This document shows, piece by piece, positions 37,433 through 45,781 of a DNA stretch of 64,000 bases. How positions within the stretch are numbered: the stretch's first letter is position 1; each line of letters starts with the position of its first letter. Below the pieces are notes generated by a model, which made no database searches, was not told the origin of the DNA, and worked only from the letters and a program-made list of their open reading frames with translations. The position numbers were made by a program, and so were the translations under genes. The stretch is from contig NZ_MOBM01000041.1 of the NCBI RefSeq assembly GCF_003732275.1, positions 1 to 64,000 of the forward strand, written 5' to 3'. Origin of the DNA: Pseudomonas frederiksbergensis. Lineage in GTDB: Bacteria > Pseudomonadota > Gammaproteobacteria > Pseudomonadales > Pseudomonadaceae.

Positions 37433-37891
37433 ATGCTCGAAAGTTGTCAGAATGCTCAGGAACGCTGGGGTGGAGTGCATCTGCTGATCGATCGCTGGTT
37501 GCAGGAGCGTCACGAACTGGTTCGGACCTATGACGCTCTCGGCGCCAAGCCCGAAGCTTTGGGCGAGAACCGAAAACCGTTGCAGGAATTCTGCGGTGTG
37601 CTGGTCGACTATGTGTCTGCCGGGCATTTCGAGATCTACGAACAGCTGACCGGCGAAGCCAAGGCGTTCGGTGATACTCGCGGTCTGGAGTTGGCCGAGA
37701 CGATCTACCCGCGCATCGACGTCATTACCGAGAAGCTGCTGGCGTTCAACGACCTGTGTGATGCCGGTAAATGTGTCGCGGAGAAATTCAAGGAGCTGGG
37801 TGGCTTGTTGCACGAACGCTTCGAACTGGAGGACTGCCTGATCGAAGTGCTGCATACCGCTCACAAGGAAGAGGACCCGGTTCAAGCCTGA
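37433..37891 (+). CDS. rsd: Anti-sigma-70 factor Rsd/AlgQ
   Basis: 152 residues, all helical, starting [30 protein letters not shown], the diagnostic Rsd/AlgQ N-terminus. It binds region 4 of the primary sigma factor and reduces its competition with alternative sigma factors; in Pseudomonas it also affects alginate and siderophore genes, hence algQ. AAGAGAG precedes the ATG. The gene is closed by an intrinsic terminator shared with the convergent FKBP gene. Confidence 0.94.
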   Translation: MLESCQNAQERWGGVHLLIDRWLQERHELVRTYDALGAKPEALGENRKPLQEFCGVLVDYVSAGHFEIYEQLTGEAKAFGDTRGLELAETIYPRIDVITEKLLAFNDLCDAGKCVAEKFKELGGLLHERFELEDCLIEVLHTAHKEEDPVQA

Positions 37892-37913
37892 ACCCCCTTC
37901 CTGCAAGACCTCC

Positions 37914-37945
37914 AAAAACGGTGCGCTATGCGCGCCGTTTTTCGT
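37914..37945. terminator. Bidirectional intrinsic terminator between rsd and the FKBP gene
   Basis: AAAAACGG-TGCGC-TAT-GCGCG-CCGTTTTT forms a hairpin with A- and T-runs on both sides, lying between convergent stop codons. Confidence 0.88.
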
Positions 37946-37954
37946 TTCCGGTAT

Positions 37955-38620
37955 TCAGCTCGTGGCACCGCGCAATTCGACTTCGAATACCAGCGGTGTG
38001 AACGGCGCAATCAGGTCGCCGGCACCCTCGGCGCCATAGGCTTCGGCCGATGGAATCACCAGGCGCCATTTCGCACCGACCGGCATTTGCTGCAACGCGC
38101 TGCGCCATCCGCTGATCACGCTGTCGAGACTGAACCACTGCGGCTGACTGTTCTGATCGAACACCGTGCCGTCGGGAAGGCGACCGATGTACAGCACCTG
38201 GATTTTGCCGTTGGGGCCAGCTTTGGCGCCAGTGCCCGGCGCCAACTCTGTTAGCAATATTCCATCGGCCAGCTCACGAACACCCGGTCTGGCTTTTTCC
38301 TCGGCGAGAAAGGCCTGCTCTTTTTCGAGGGCGATTTCACTTTGCGGCGTGCTCGGTTGCAAGGCGACCTGGGCTTCGTGCTCGGCAAGAATCTGTTCGA
38401 TCTGCTCATCTTTCAGCGCCAGGGGTTTGCCTTGATAGGCTTGTTGCAAGCCTTGGATCAGCGCCTGAAGTTGCAGATCGGGAACCTCTTGGCGCAGGCG
38501 TTCACCGAGGCTTGCGCCCAGGCTGTAAGAGAGATCATGAGTGTCATTTTCTTTGGTTTTTTCGGCGGCGTGGGCCACGGAAAAAAACACGCACAGTGAT
38601 AAAAAAAGGTAGCGCGACAT
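37955..38620 (-). CDS. FKBP-type peptidyl-prolyl cis-trans isomerase (FkpA/Mip-like)
   Basis: 221 residues from ATG 38620, with GGAGAG six bases upstream. A Sec signal peptide ends VAHA (about residue 18), then an N-terminal dimerisation domain typical of FkpA/Mip (YSLGASLGERLRQEVPDLQLQALIQGL), and a C-terminal FKBP domain (VLYIGRLPDGTVFDQN, GWRSALQQMPVGAKWRLVIPSAEAYG). It folds periplasmic or outer-membrane proteins. It is convergent with rsd. Confidence 0.92.
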   Translation of the reverse strand: MSRYLFLSLCVFFSVAHAAEKTKENDTHDLSYSLGASLGERLRQEVPDLQLQALIQGLQQAYQGKPLALKDEQIEQILAEHEAQVALQPSTPQSEIALEKEQAFLAEEKARPGVRELADGILLTELAPGTGAKAGPNGKIQVLYIGRLPDGTVFDQNSQPQWFSLDSVISGWRSALQQMPVGAKWRLVIPSAEAYGAEGAGDLIAPFTPLVFEVELRGATS

Positions 38621-38812
38621 GGGCACTCTCCGACCTGGGATGCGGGGGATTATGCCAGTGTGAATGTGCTCGACGGTGAACTGGTTTTACGCAGGCGCAG
38701 AAGAATTTCAATCTGTTGCAACGCAGCGCTTTGGATACTGTCAACATGCCCTAGCGGCGGTAGCTGCAGAGGTCTAGTATGAGCCGCACCCACGTCAGCC
38801 AGGAGGTAAACC

Positions 38813-39925
38813 ATGTCGGCCACCAAGAAGCCAGTAAATACTCCGTTGCACTTACTCCAACAACTCTCGGGCAGCTTGCTCGAGCATCTGGAAAACGCTT
38901 GTTCCCAAGCCTTGGCTGATGCTGAAAAACTGCTCGCCAAACTGGAAAAGCAACGCGGAAAAGCGCAAGAAAAACTGCACAAGTCCCGTACCAAATTGCA
39001 GGACGCTGCGGCGGCCGGCAAGGCCAAGGCACAAGCCAAAGCCAAGGGCGCGGTGAAGGAGCTTGAGGACTTGCTCGATGCCCTCAAGGATCGTCAATCC
39101 GAAACTCGCAGCTACATTCTGCAACTCAAGCGCGATGCTCAAGAAAGCCTGAAACTGGCCCAGGGCGTCGGTCGTGTACAAGAGGCTGTCGGCAAGGCGT
39201 TGTCTCTGCGTTCGGCCAAGCCTGCTGCGGCTCCTGCCAAGAAAGCCGCTGCCAAACCGGCTGCTGCAAAAGCACCGGCCAAGCCTGCTGCCAAACCGGC
39301 TGCCAAAGCACCGGTGAAAGCCGCAGCAAAACCTGCCGCTAAACCTGCGGCAAAAAAACCAGTCGCTGCTAGCGCTGCAAAACCGGCTGCAAAAACAGCT
39401 GCTGCCAAACCTGCCGCCAAGCCAGCCGCTGCCAAAACAGCTGCCGCTAAACCGGCTGCAAGAACCGCCGCCGCTAAACCGGCAGTGGCGAAAACTGCAG
39501 CGGCTAAACCAGCTGCCAAACCGGCTGCAAAACCAGCGGCTAGAACTGCCGCTGCGAAACCTGCTGCCAAGCCTGCCGCGAAACCAGTCGCGACTAAAAC
39601 TGCTGCCAAGCCAGCTGCAAAACCGGCTGCAAAAGCTGCAGCCAAACCGGCTGCCAAAACTGCTGCTGCAAAACCTGCCGCAGCGAAACCAGCAGCCAAA
39701 CCTGCCGCTGCCAAACCGGCTGCAAAGCCAGCCGCCAAGCCAGCTGCAAAACCAGCAGTGAAAAAACCGGTTGCCGCCAAGCCGGCCGCCGCGCCAGTTG
39801 CCAAGCCAGCCAACCCGGCTCCGGCAGCAACGTCTGCTTTAGCAGCAGCCACCTCGACAGCCACGCCAGCGCCAACGCCGGCCGCCGCATCGATCGCAGC
39901 AACCACCCCAACCAGCGCTTCCTAA
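38813..39925 (+). CDS. algP: Histone H1-like regulatory protein AlgP
   Basis: 370 residues. Residues 1-135 form a conserved helical coiled-coil head (PVNTPLHLLQQLSGSLLEHLENACSQALADAEKLLAKLEKQRGKA), and the rest is a low-complexity tail of dozens of KPAA/KPAAK tetrapeptide repeats, resembling eukaryotic H1 tails. AlgP binds DNA and was reported to influence alginate gene expression in P. aeruginosa. The DNA repeats (about 39215-39780) are near-identical and therefore prone to slippage and assembly error. Its stop overlaps the convergent TIGR02444 gene by four bases. Confidence 0.93.
   Translation: MSATKKPVNTPLHLLQQLSGSLLEHLENACSQALADAEKLLAKLEKQRGKAQEKLHKSRTKLQDAAAAGKAKAQAKAKGAVKELEDLLDALKDRQSETRSYILQLKRDAQESLKLAQGVGRVQEAVGKALSLRSAKPAAAPAKKAAAKPAAAKAPAKPAAKPAAKAPVKAAAKPAAKPAAKKPVAASAAKPAAKTAAAKPAAKPAAAKTAAAKPAARTAAAKPAVAKTAAAKPAAKPAAKPAARTAAAKPAAKPAAKPVATKTAAKPAAKPAAKAAAKPAAKTAAAKPAAAKPAAKPAAAKPAAKPAAKPAAKPAVKKPVAAKPAAAPVAKPANPAPAATSALAAATSTATPAPTPAAASIAATTPTSAS
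39215..39780 (+). repeat. Tandem coding repeats of algP (KPAA units)
   Basis: Irregular 12-15 base units such as AAACCTGCCGC and AAACCGGCTGC recur along this stretch, translating to KPAA-type units. Length is likely to vary between strains. Confidence 0.85.
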
Positions 39926-40386
39926 GTGCTGCTTACCGCGACGCGCAGCTGATGCAGCGCGTCGCGGTCCAGGTGGACGGCGCCTGCCGTTACACCTTCC
40001 AGCCAGGCCGATAGATCGGTCGCCTCACCTTGCGGCCAACTCAACGCCGATCGTTCCAGTCGTACCAACAGATGTCGCTCGGCTTCCAGCTCGAGTGCCT
40101 TCACTTGCTCGCGCAAGGCATTCAGTTCGCTATCGTCAGCGGCAACGACTTTCCAATTCACCCGCAAGGCTCGCAGCGGTTGCACCACGTCTGCGTCCCA
40201 AGGCTCGGCCACGCTACGCAGTTGCTGCAATCGTTGTTCGTTACAGGCGACGCCACGTTCTGCCAGCCACAGCCCGCAGAGCAGCAAGCACACATTGATA
40301 CCCGCCGACTGTAATTGCAGGCAGGCATCTTCAACGCCGGGACGGGCGTAAGTGCCAAGGGAAAAGCTCCACAGGTCAGAGGACAT
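39922..40386 (-). CDS. TIGR02444 family protein
   Basis: 154 residues beginning MSSDLWSFSLGTYARPGVEDACLQLQSAGINVCLLLCGLWLAERG, the strongly conserved opening of family TIGR02444. It is mostly helical and has no catalytic signature known to me. It overlaps the end of algP by four bases in convergent orientation and is divergent from the ABC-F gene, from which it is separated by 50 bases. Confidence 0.85.
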   Translation of the reverse strand: MSSDLWSFSLGTYARPGVEDACLQLQSAGINVCLLLCGLWLAERGVACNEQRLQQLRSVAEPWDADVVQPLRALRVNWKVVAADDSELNALREQVKALELEAERHLLVRLERSALSWPQGEATDLSAWLEGVTAGAVHLDRDALHQLRVAVSST

Positions 40387-40436
40387 AGTGCTACTCGCGC
40401 CAGTTGCGAGCGAAGCTGGTAGACTCCGCCGCCATT

Positions 40437-42347
40437 ATGATTCGACTTCAGAACCTGACTTTACAGCGTGGCCCGCAACGTCTGCTAGAAGACGCCGAGC
40501 TGACCCTGCACGCCGGCCACAAAGCCGGCCTCATCGGTGCCAACGGCGCCGGCAAATCGAGCCTGTTCGCCTTGATCCGGGGCGAACTGCACCCGGACTC
40601 GGGTGATTGCTTCCTGCCGGCCGACTGGCGCATCGCCCACATGCGTCAGGAAATCGAGACGCTCGAACGCATCGCGGTCGACTACGTGCTCGATGGTGAC
40701 CTGCGCCTGCGCGAGGTGCAACGCGACCTCGCCGCAGCCGAAGCGGCCCATGACGGTGCCGCTCAGGCCCGCCTGCACTCGGAACTCGACAGCGCCGACG
40801 GCTACACCGCCGACGCTCGGGCTCGAAAGCTGCTGGCCGGCCTTGGCTTCACCAATGAGCAGATGGATCGGCAAGTAGGAGATTTCTCCGGTGGCTGGCG
40901 GATGCGTCTGAACCTGGCGCAGGCGTTGATGTGCCCTTCGGACCTGTTGCTGCTCGACGAACCGACCAACCACTTGGACCTCGACGCCATCATCTGGCTC
41001 GAAGAGTGGCTTAAAAGCTACCCCGGCACCTTGATGCTGATTTCCCACGACCGGGACTTCCTCGATGCCGTGGTCGATCACGTAGCCCACGTCGATCAAC
41101 GCAAGATCACTCTGTATCGCGGTGGTTATAGCGCCTTCGAACGCGCCCGTGCCGAACGTCTGGCCCAGCAACAACAGGCCTACGAGAAGCAACAGGCGCA
41201 ACGTGCGCACATGGAAAGCTACATCGCCCGCTTCAAGGCCCAGGCCACCAAGGCCCGTCAGGCCCAGAGCCGGATCAAGGCGCTGGAGCGGATGGAAGAG
41301 CTGTCCGCCGCGCACGTCGATTCTCCGTTTGATTTCGTCTTCCGCGAGTCGACGAAAATTTCCAGCCCGTTGATCGATCTGTCGGATGCTCGACTGGGCT
41401 ACGGTGACAAAGCCATTCTGGAGAAGGTCAAGCTGCAACTGACCCCAGGCGCGCGGATCGGCTTGCTCGGCCCGAACGGCGCGGGTAAATCGACCCTGAT
41501 CAAAAACCTCGCCGGTGAGCTAGAGCCGTTGGCCGGTCGCCTGACGCGCGGTGAAAACACCGTCGTTGGCTACTTCGCCCAGCATCAGCTCGATTCCCTC
41601 GACTCCAAGGCCAGCCCGTTGCTGCACTTGCAGCGCCTGGCGCCGACCGAGCGTGAGCAGACCCTGCGCGACTTCCTCGGTGGTTTCGACTTCCGCGGCG
41701 CGCGTATCGATGAGCCGGTACTGAATTTTTCCGGCGGTGAGAAGGCGCGTCTGGCCTTGGCATTGATCGCTTGGGATCGACCGAACTTGTTGCTGCTCGA
41801 CGAACCGACCAACCACCTGGATCTGGAAATGCGGCTGGCGCTGACCATGGCCCTGCAGGAATTCAGTGGCGCGGTACTGGTGGTCTCACACGATCGCCAT
41901 CTGCTCAAAAGCACCACTGACAACTTCTATCTGGTGGCAGACGGCAAGGTCGAGGAGTTCGACGGCGACCTGGAAGACTACGCCCGTTGGCTGGTCGAAT
42001 ACCGTCAACGCAATGCCCCGGTCAGCAATACACCAGTCAATCCGGACAAGACCGACAAGAAGGCCCAGCGCCAGGCCGCTGCTGCATTGCGTCAGCAACT
42101 GGCACCGCACAAGCGTGAGGCCGACAAGCTTGAAGCCGAGTTGGGCAAGCTGCACGAGAAGCTGGCGAAGATCGATACCAGCCTTGGCGACAGCGACATT
42201 TACGAGCCGATGCGCAAGAACGATTTGCGTGATCTGCTGGCTGAACAAGCCAAGCTGAAGGTGCGTGAAGCCGAACTGGAAGAAGCCTGGATGGAAGCGC
42301 TGGAACTGCTCGAAAGCATGCAGGCGGAGCTGGAGGCACTGTCCTGA
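40437..42347 (+). CDS. yheS: ABC-F family ATPase (YheS-like)
   Basis: 636 residues from ATG 40437. Two ABC domains: Walker A GANGAGKSS and GPNGAGKST, signature motifs FSGGWRMRL and FSGGEKARL, Walker B LLLLDEPTNHLDL in both, the duplicated plan of ABC-F proteins that act on the ribosome without a membrane partner. The linker between domains is charged and helical (PtIM), and a C-terminal coiled coil follows (HKREADKLEAELGKLHEKLAK). The exact role of YheS is not settled; it is thought to relieve ribosome stalling. It overlaps the next gene (TGATG). Confidence 0.9.
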   Translation: MIRLQNLTLQRGPQRLLEDAELTLHAGHKAGLIGANGAGKSSLFALIRGELHPDSGDCFLPADWRIAHMRQEIETLERIAVDYVLDGDLRLREVQRDLAAAEAAHDGAAQARLHSELDSADGYTADARARKLLAGLGFTNEQMDRQVGDFSGGWRMRLNLAQALMCPSDLLLLDEPTNHLDLDAIIWLEEWLKSYPGTLMLISHDRDFLDAVVDHVAHVDQRKITLYRGGYSAFERARAERLAQQQQAYEKQQAQRAHMESYIARFKAQATKARQAQSRIKALERMEELSAAHVDSPFDFVFRESTKISSPLIDLSDARLGYGDKAILEKVKLQLTPGARIGLLGPNGAGKSTLIKNLAGELEPLAGRLTRGENTVVGYFAQHQLDSLDSKASPLLHLQRLAPTEREQTLRDFLGGFDFRGARIDEPVLNFSGGEKARLALALIAWDRPNLLLLDEPTNHLDLEMRLALTMALQEFSGAVLVVSHDRHLLKSTTDNFYLVADGKVEEFDGDLEDYARWLVEYRQRNAPVSNTPVNPDKTDKKAQRQAAAALRQQLAPHKREADKLEAELGKLHEKLAKIDTSLGDSDIYEPMRKNDLRDLLAEQAKLKVREAELEEAWMEALELLESMQAELEALS

Positions 42348-42928
42348 TGGACGCCTTCAAGCTGCCTTTACCGGCAGGGTGGGGCGAGCCGCTCTGGCTG
42401 GTCGTGCAAATCCTGCTGATCCTGCTGGCCGGTTATATCGCCCAGCGTGTCGTCGCTAAATGCCTGACTCGATTGGGTGAGCGCTACCCGTTTCCGCCGC
42501 AGTTTTTCATGCCGCTGCGCGGCGGTTTGCGCTGGCTGATCATGGGCAGCGCGCTGATCTTCGTGCTGGAACGCCTCGGCGTGTCGGCCACGGTGCTCTG
42601 GACGGCGTTGTCCGGTTTCGTTGCAGTAGCTGCCGTGGCGTTTTTCGCCATGTGGAGCGTGCTCTCCAATCTGCTTTGCGCGATTCTGATCTTTACCGTC
42701 GGCCCATTCCGTATCGGCGATGTGGTCGAGTTGGTGGATACCACCGACAAGCCCGGCGTCAAAGGCCGGGTGGTGGCGATCAATCTGCTCTACACCACGC
42801 TGATCGAAGCCGAAGAACTCGGTACCGGCAGCGCCATGGTGCAAGTGCCCAATAGCCTGTTCTTCCAGCGCTCGGTTCGACGCTGGCGTGGCACTGATGT
42901 GTTCTCTTCGAACGGGTTTGAAAAATAG
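42347..42928 (+). CDS. Small MscS-like mechanosensitive channel-family protein
   Basis: 193 residues, with the start overlapping the preceding stop. Two or three membrane helices (VVQILLILLAGYIAQRVV; LIMGSALIFVLERL; ATVLWTALSGFVAVAAVAFFAMWSVLSNLLCAILIF) lead into a beta domain with GPFRIGDVVELVDT, the MscS middle-domain motif. The large C-terminal cytoplasmic vestibule of MscS is short here, so gating properties may differ. It is cotranscribed with the ABC-F gene. Confidence 0.85.
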   Translation: MDAFKLPLPAGWGEPLWLVVQILLILLAGYIAQRVVAKCLTRLGERYPFPPQFFMPLRGGLRWLIMGSALIFVLERLGVSATVLWTALSGFVAVAAVAFFAMWSVLSNLLCAILIFTVGPFRIGDVVELVDTTDKPGVKGRVVAINLLYTTLIEAEELGTGSAMVQVPNSLFFQRSVRRWRGTDVFSSNGFEK

Positions 42929-42952
42929 ACTTTCTATAGCCTGACACACCGC

Positions 42953-43047
42953 TATCGCGAGCAGGCTCGCTCCCACATTTGATCCTCGGCGAACCTGTTT
43001 TCTGTGATCAACCGAGCACCACTGTGGGAGCGAGCCTGCTCGCGATG
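42953..43047. repeat. REPIN, GGGAGCGAGCCTGCTCGC family
   Basis: Inverted arms at 42953-42977 and 43023-43047, with a 45-base spacer. It lies after the MscS-like gene. Confidence 0.9.
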
Positions 43048-43165
43048 AGGCCTTACAGCCGTAAACGCTGGTCGGCAGTCGCCATGTCCTACAAAAAATC
43101 GGTAGTCATCGGCCCAAAGGCGCATTAGCTTAGACGTCTGTCACGAATCTGAGTCGAGGTGTGCG

Positions 43166-43798
43166 ATGGTGCTTCAAACATGGCTGGCGTTTTTTGCCGC
43201 CTGCTGGGTGATCAGTCTTTCTCCCGGTGCCGGCGCCATTGCGTCGATGTCCAGCGGTTTGCGCTACGGTTTCTGGCGCGGTTACTGGAACGCCTTGGGT
43301 CTGCAACTGGGCCTGGCGTTGCAGATTGCGATTGTCGCTGCCGGTGTGGGTGCGATCCTCGCGGCCTCCGCCACGGCTTTCTATGCGATCAAATGGTTCG
43401 GCGTGGCCTATCTGGTCTACCTCGCGGTCAAGCAATGGCGCGCACTGCCCAATGACATGAACGATGATGCAGCCATTCGGCAAATCGGCAAGCCGATGGC
43501 GCTGTTGTTTCGCGGTTTTCTGGTAAACGTCAGCAACCCCAAGGCCTTGGTGTTCATGCTCGCGGTGCTGCCGCAATTCATCGATCCCCACGCACCGCTG
43601 GTGGCCCAGTACCTGATCCTCGGTGTGACCATGATTTGTGTCGATCTGATCGTCATGGCCGGCTACACCGGGCTGGCGGCCAAGGTGCTGCGTTTGTTGC
43701 GCACACCCAAGCAGCAAACACGCATGAACCGCACCTTTGCCGGGCTGTTCATTGGCGCGGCGGCGTTCATGGCGACCCTGCGCAAAGCCGCGGTGTAA
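43166..43798 (+). CDS. LysE/RhtB family amino-acid exporter
   Basis: 210 residues with about six membrane helices. The family motif SPGAGAIASMSSGLRYGFWRGYWNALGLQLG is near the N-terminus, followed by FGVAYLVYLAVKQWRA and RGFLVNVSNPKALVFMLAVLPQF. Members export homoserine, threonine, lysine or related metabolites; the substrate here is undetermined. It is a single-gene unit with a terminator. Confidence 0.9.
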   Translation: MVLQTWLAFFAACWVISLSPGAGAIASMSSGLRYGFWRGYWNALGLQLGLALQIAIVAAGVGAILAASATAFYAIKWFGVAYLVYLAVKQWRALPNDMNDDAAIRQIGKPMALLFRGFLVNVSNPKALVFMLAVLPQFIDPHAPLVAQYLILGVTMICVDLIVMAGYTGLAAKVLRLLRTPKQQTRMNRTFAGLFIGAAAFMATLRKAAV

Positions 43799-43811
43799 AA
43801 CCTGCAGGCAC

Positions 43812-43843
43812 AAAAAAGGCGACCCTTACAGGTCGCCTTTTTC
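43812..43843 (+). terminator. Intrinsic terminator of the LysE-family gene
   Basis: AAAAAGGCGACC and GGTCGCCTTTTT surround CTTACA. Confidence 0.9.
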
Positions 43844-43845
43844 AT

Positions 43846-44002
43846 TGTGGCGAGCGAGCTTTTTGTGGCGAGGGGGCTTGCCTGTGGCGAGGGAGCTTGC
43901 TCCCGTTGGGCCGCGCAGCGGCCCCAAAACCATTCCTCCGAAACCGCATCAATCGATTTACGACTGCTACGCAGCCGAGCGGGAGCAAGCTCCCTCGCCA
44001 CA
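43846..44002. repeat. REPIN, GAGGGAGCTTGCTCCC family, with two truncated flanking copies
   Basis: Main arms at 43883-43905 and 43980-44002. Two shortened copies of the left arm (near 43846 and 43865) sit in tandem before it, the same arrangement as at 28270-28400. Confidence 0.88.
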
Positions 44003-44019
44003 AAGTACCTACTGAAATA

Positions 44020-44763
44020 TCAGTGCAGAATCACCGGTGCCGTATCCCGCGGCAGGTTATTGCGCAGCGGCGCCTGCCCCGGCTGCTCATAGCCACCGCC
44101 ACCAAGCTGTTGGCTCAGTTGCGCAGCCACATCTTCACCCAGCGCCTTGGACACATCACGTACTACCCGTGGGCGGTTCAGGGAAACCCGGATGTCCCGG
44201 CTATTCACCAGTTTGGTGTCCTGACCTTCGCCCATCGCCGTGAAGGCCGAGGTAATCTCAAAGGTCTTGGTGTTGATCAGGCTGAAGTCCGCCACCAGCG
44301 TCAGCCCCAGCACCGCCGAATAGCTGTCAGTGTTGGCCAGCTCGTTCATGTCGCGGGTGAAGTCGATGTCTGACACGGTGCCGAACAGCACATAGTCGGC
44401 ACCCTTGAAGCTACCGGCCTTGATCCGCTTGATCACGTCATACACATCACCTTTGGACGAGGCTGTATAAGGCGTGCCCTGCACCAGCTGGAACATGCCG
44501 GTGCGCAGAATCTCGCCCTTGATGTCGCCGGTGAATTTCCGCAGTTCACCTTGCTCGATGTAGCTGCTGGTGGCTTCGTACTCTTCGTAACTGGACGAAC
44601 CACTGGCGCCGTAATAGCTCTGGCTGTGGTTGCTTTGGGCCGAAACAGTGTGGACGTATTGCTCCACCCGTTCCTGATACGCCACGTCCGCTACTGCGAC
44701 TTTCGGGGCCGCTTGCACGCTGAACGCGCAAGCCAGGGCCATCATGCCAATCCATGTGCGCAT
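44020..44763 (-). CDS. Exported CsgG/LpoB-like protein
   Basis: 247 residues with an N-terminal Sec signal peptide (MRTWIGMMALACAFSVQAAP) without a well-placed lipobox, so probably a soluble periplasmic protein. The body shares with LpoB and CsgG the pattern GDIKGEILRTGMFQLVQGTPY...VYDVIKRIKAGSFKGADYVLFGTVSDIDF and ends with DVSKALGEDVAAQLSQQL, a CsgG-like repeat of the TolB-like nucleotide-free fold. A tyrosine/serine-rich insertion is near residues 45-65. It is the last gene of the lipoprotein cluster, three bases after lpoB. Confidence 0.7.
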   Translation of the reverse strand: MRTWIGMMALACAFSVQAAPKVAVADVAYQERVEQYVHTVSAQSNHSQSYYGASGSSSYEEYEATSSYIEQGELRKFTGDIKGEILRTGMFQLVQGTPYTASSKGDVYDVIKRIKAGSFKGADYVLFGTVSDIDFTRDMNELANTDSYSAVLGLTLVADFSLINTKTFEITSAFTAMGEGQDTKLVNSRDIRVSLNRPRVVRDVSKALGEDVAAQLSQQLGGGGYEQPGQAPLRNNLPRDTAPVILH

Positions 44764-44766
44764 CGA

Positions 44767-45354
44767 TTAACGCTCCGTGGTTTTGCGGATCTCTTTTTCG
44801 TCCATCCATTCGGCCAGACCGCTTTCAACGTCGATCAACTGCAGGCTGAATTTGTAGAAGACGTCCTTGTAATCGCTGCTGCGCTTGACGATCGAGCTGA
44901 TCGAGCCTTCGATGCGATACTGGGCAGCGATCATGTTGCCAGTCTTGGCGACGGTGCTCTTCTTGTACAGGCCGCTCTGGTTTTGCAGCTTGAGCTGGTC
45001 AACCTGGCTTTGCATGGCAGTGTTGTCGCTGGCGAAGCGGGCGACGCCGGTCTTCATCAGCTGGGTCTTGATGCTGGTGGTGATTTCGCGGGTATCGATG
45101 TACTCGCTGGTCTTGTTCTTCACGTCGTAAACCTGCACCACCGGACGGCCTTGCAGGATGCCGGACTGGGCCAGGGAGCGGGTCATGGATTCGGCGATCA
45201 TCTGCAGGTCGGTGGAGCCGAACTCGTTGGTCACGGTTTCCACGGCCTTGGTGTCACCGTAGCTGATGTTTTTGCTGCCCAGGGTTGGCGAAGTGTTGGC
45301 GCAACCGCTGGCCAGAAGGGCAATGACGGCGATGAACGAAAAGCGTGCAAACAT
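44767..45354 (-). CDS. lpoB: LpoB-like penicillin-binding protein activator
   Basis: 195 residues. The lipoprotein signal ends at LLASGC (Cys18), followed by ANTSPTLGSKNISYGD and a globular LpoB domain: SMTRSLAQSGILQGRPVVQVYDVKNKTSEYIDTREITTSIKTQLM and YRIEGSISSIVKRSS. In E. coli LpoB activates the transpeptidase/glycosyltransferase PBP1b from the outer membrane; its long disordered linker is absent here, so reach across the periplasm would be shorter. Pseudomonads activate PBP1b through an unrelated protein, LpoP, so this homologue may have another partner. It is flanked by ycfL, as in E. coli. Confidence 0.82.
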   Translation of the reverse strand: MFARFSFIAVIALLASGCANTSPTLGSKNISYGDTKAVETVTNEFGSTDLQMIAESMTRSLAQSGILQGRPVVQVYDVKNKTSEYIDTREITTSIKTQLMKTGVARFASDNTAMQSQVDQLKLQNQSGLYKKSTVAKTGNMIAAQYRIEGSISSIVKRSSDYKDVFYKFSLQLIDVESGLAEWMDEKEIRKTTER

Positions 45355-45394
45355 GGGGAATGCTCTCTAGAACTGAACGAATAGGGTGTCGGGC

Positions 45395-45766
45395 TTAAGG
45401 CGTTTTGATTTCGAGACGGAAATCCACGGCTTTGGCGGTTGGCGCAATGGCCTGAATGAAACTGGTCTGTTCGCCGTACATCAGCTGACTTTTCCAGGTT
45501 TCCTCTTCGGCAACCGGGAAGCCTTCAGGGCCGAGCCAGGCAAAACGGTAGTAGAAGGTCTTGTTGTTATAGCTGGTGTTGCTCAGCTGGGCATTGACCG
45601 TCATGAAGCCGTTTTCCCGGGCCACGCGCATGGCGCCGACCACGATGTTCTTGAGCTTGCCCATGGCCACGACCTTGCTGGCAGCGCTGCCTGGCTCTGG
45701 TGGTGGCGGGGTGGCGCAGCCGGCCAGCAAGGCCAGCGCGACGACAGCGATGAATTTGAAGTGCAT
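45395..45766 (-). CDS. ycfL: YcfL family (DUF1425) outer-membrane lipoprotein
   Basis: 123 residues. The lipobox LLAGC (Cys16) is followed by ATPPPPEPGSAASKVV and then an immunoglobulin-like domain with VNAQLSNTSYNNKTFYYRFAWLGPEGFPV and WKSQLMYGEQTSFIQAIAPT, matching DUF1425. YcfL lies next to lpoB in many gammaproteobacteria; its role is unknown. It lies 40 bases upstream of lpoB and 15 bases downstream of the COG3014 gene. Confidence 0.83.
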   Translation of the reverse strand: MHFKFIAVVALALLAGCATPPPPEPGSAASKVVAMGKLKNIVVGAMRVARENGFMTVNAQLSNTSYNNKTFYYRFAWLGPEGFPVAEEETWKSQLMYGEQTSFIQAIAPTAKAVDFRLEIKTP

Positions 45767-45781
45767 GCAAAGACTCCGTTC

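Noticed and set aside
43636-44373. A 245-codon open frame across the end of the LysE-family gene and a REPIN
   Set aside because: It crosses a terminator and repeats and reads REP sequence as protein; not a gene.
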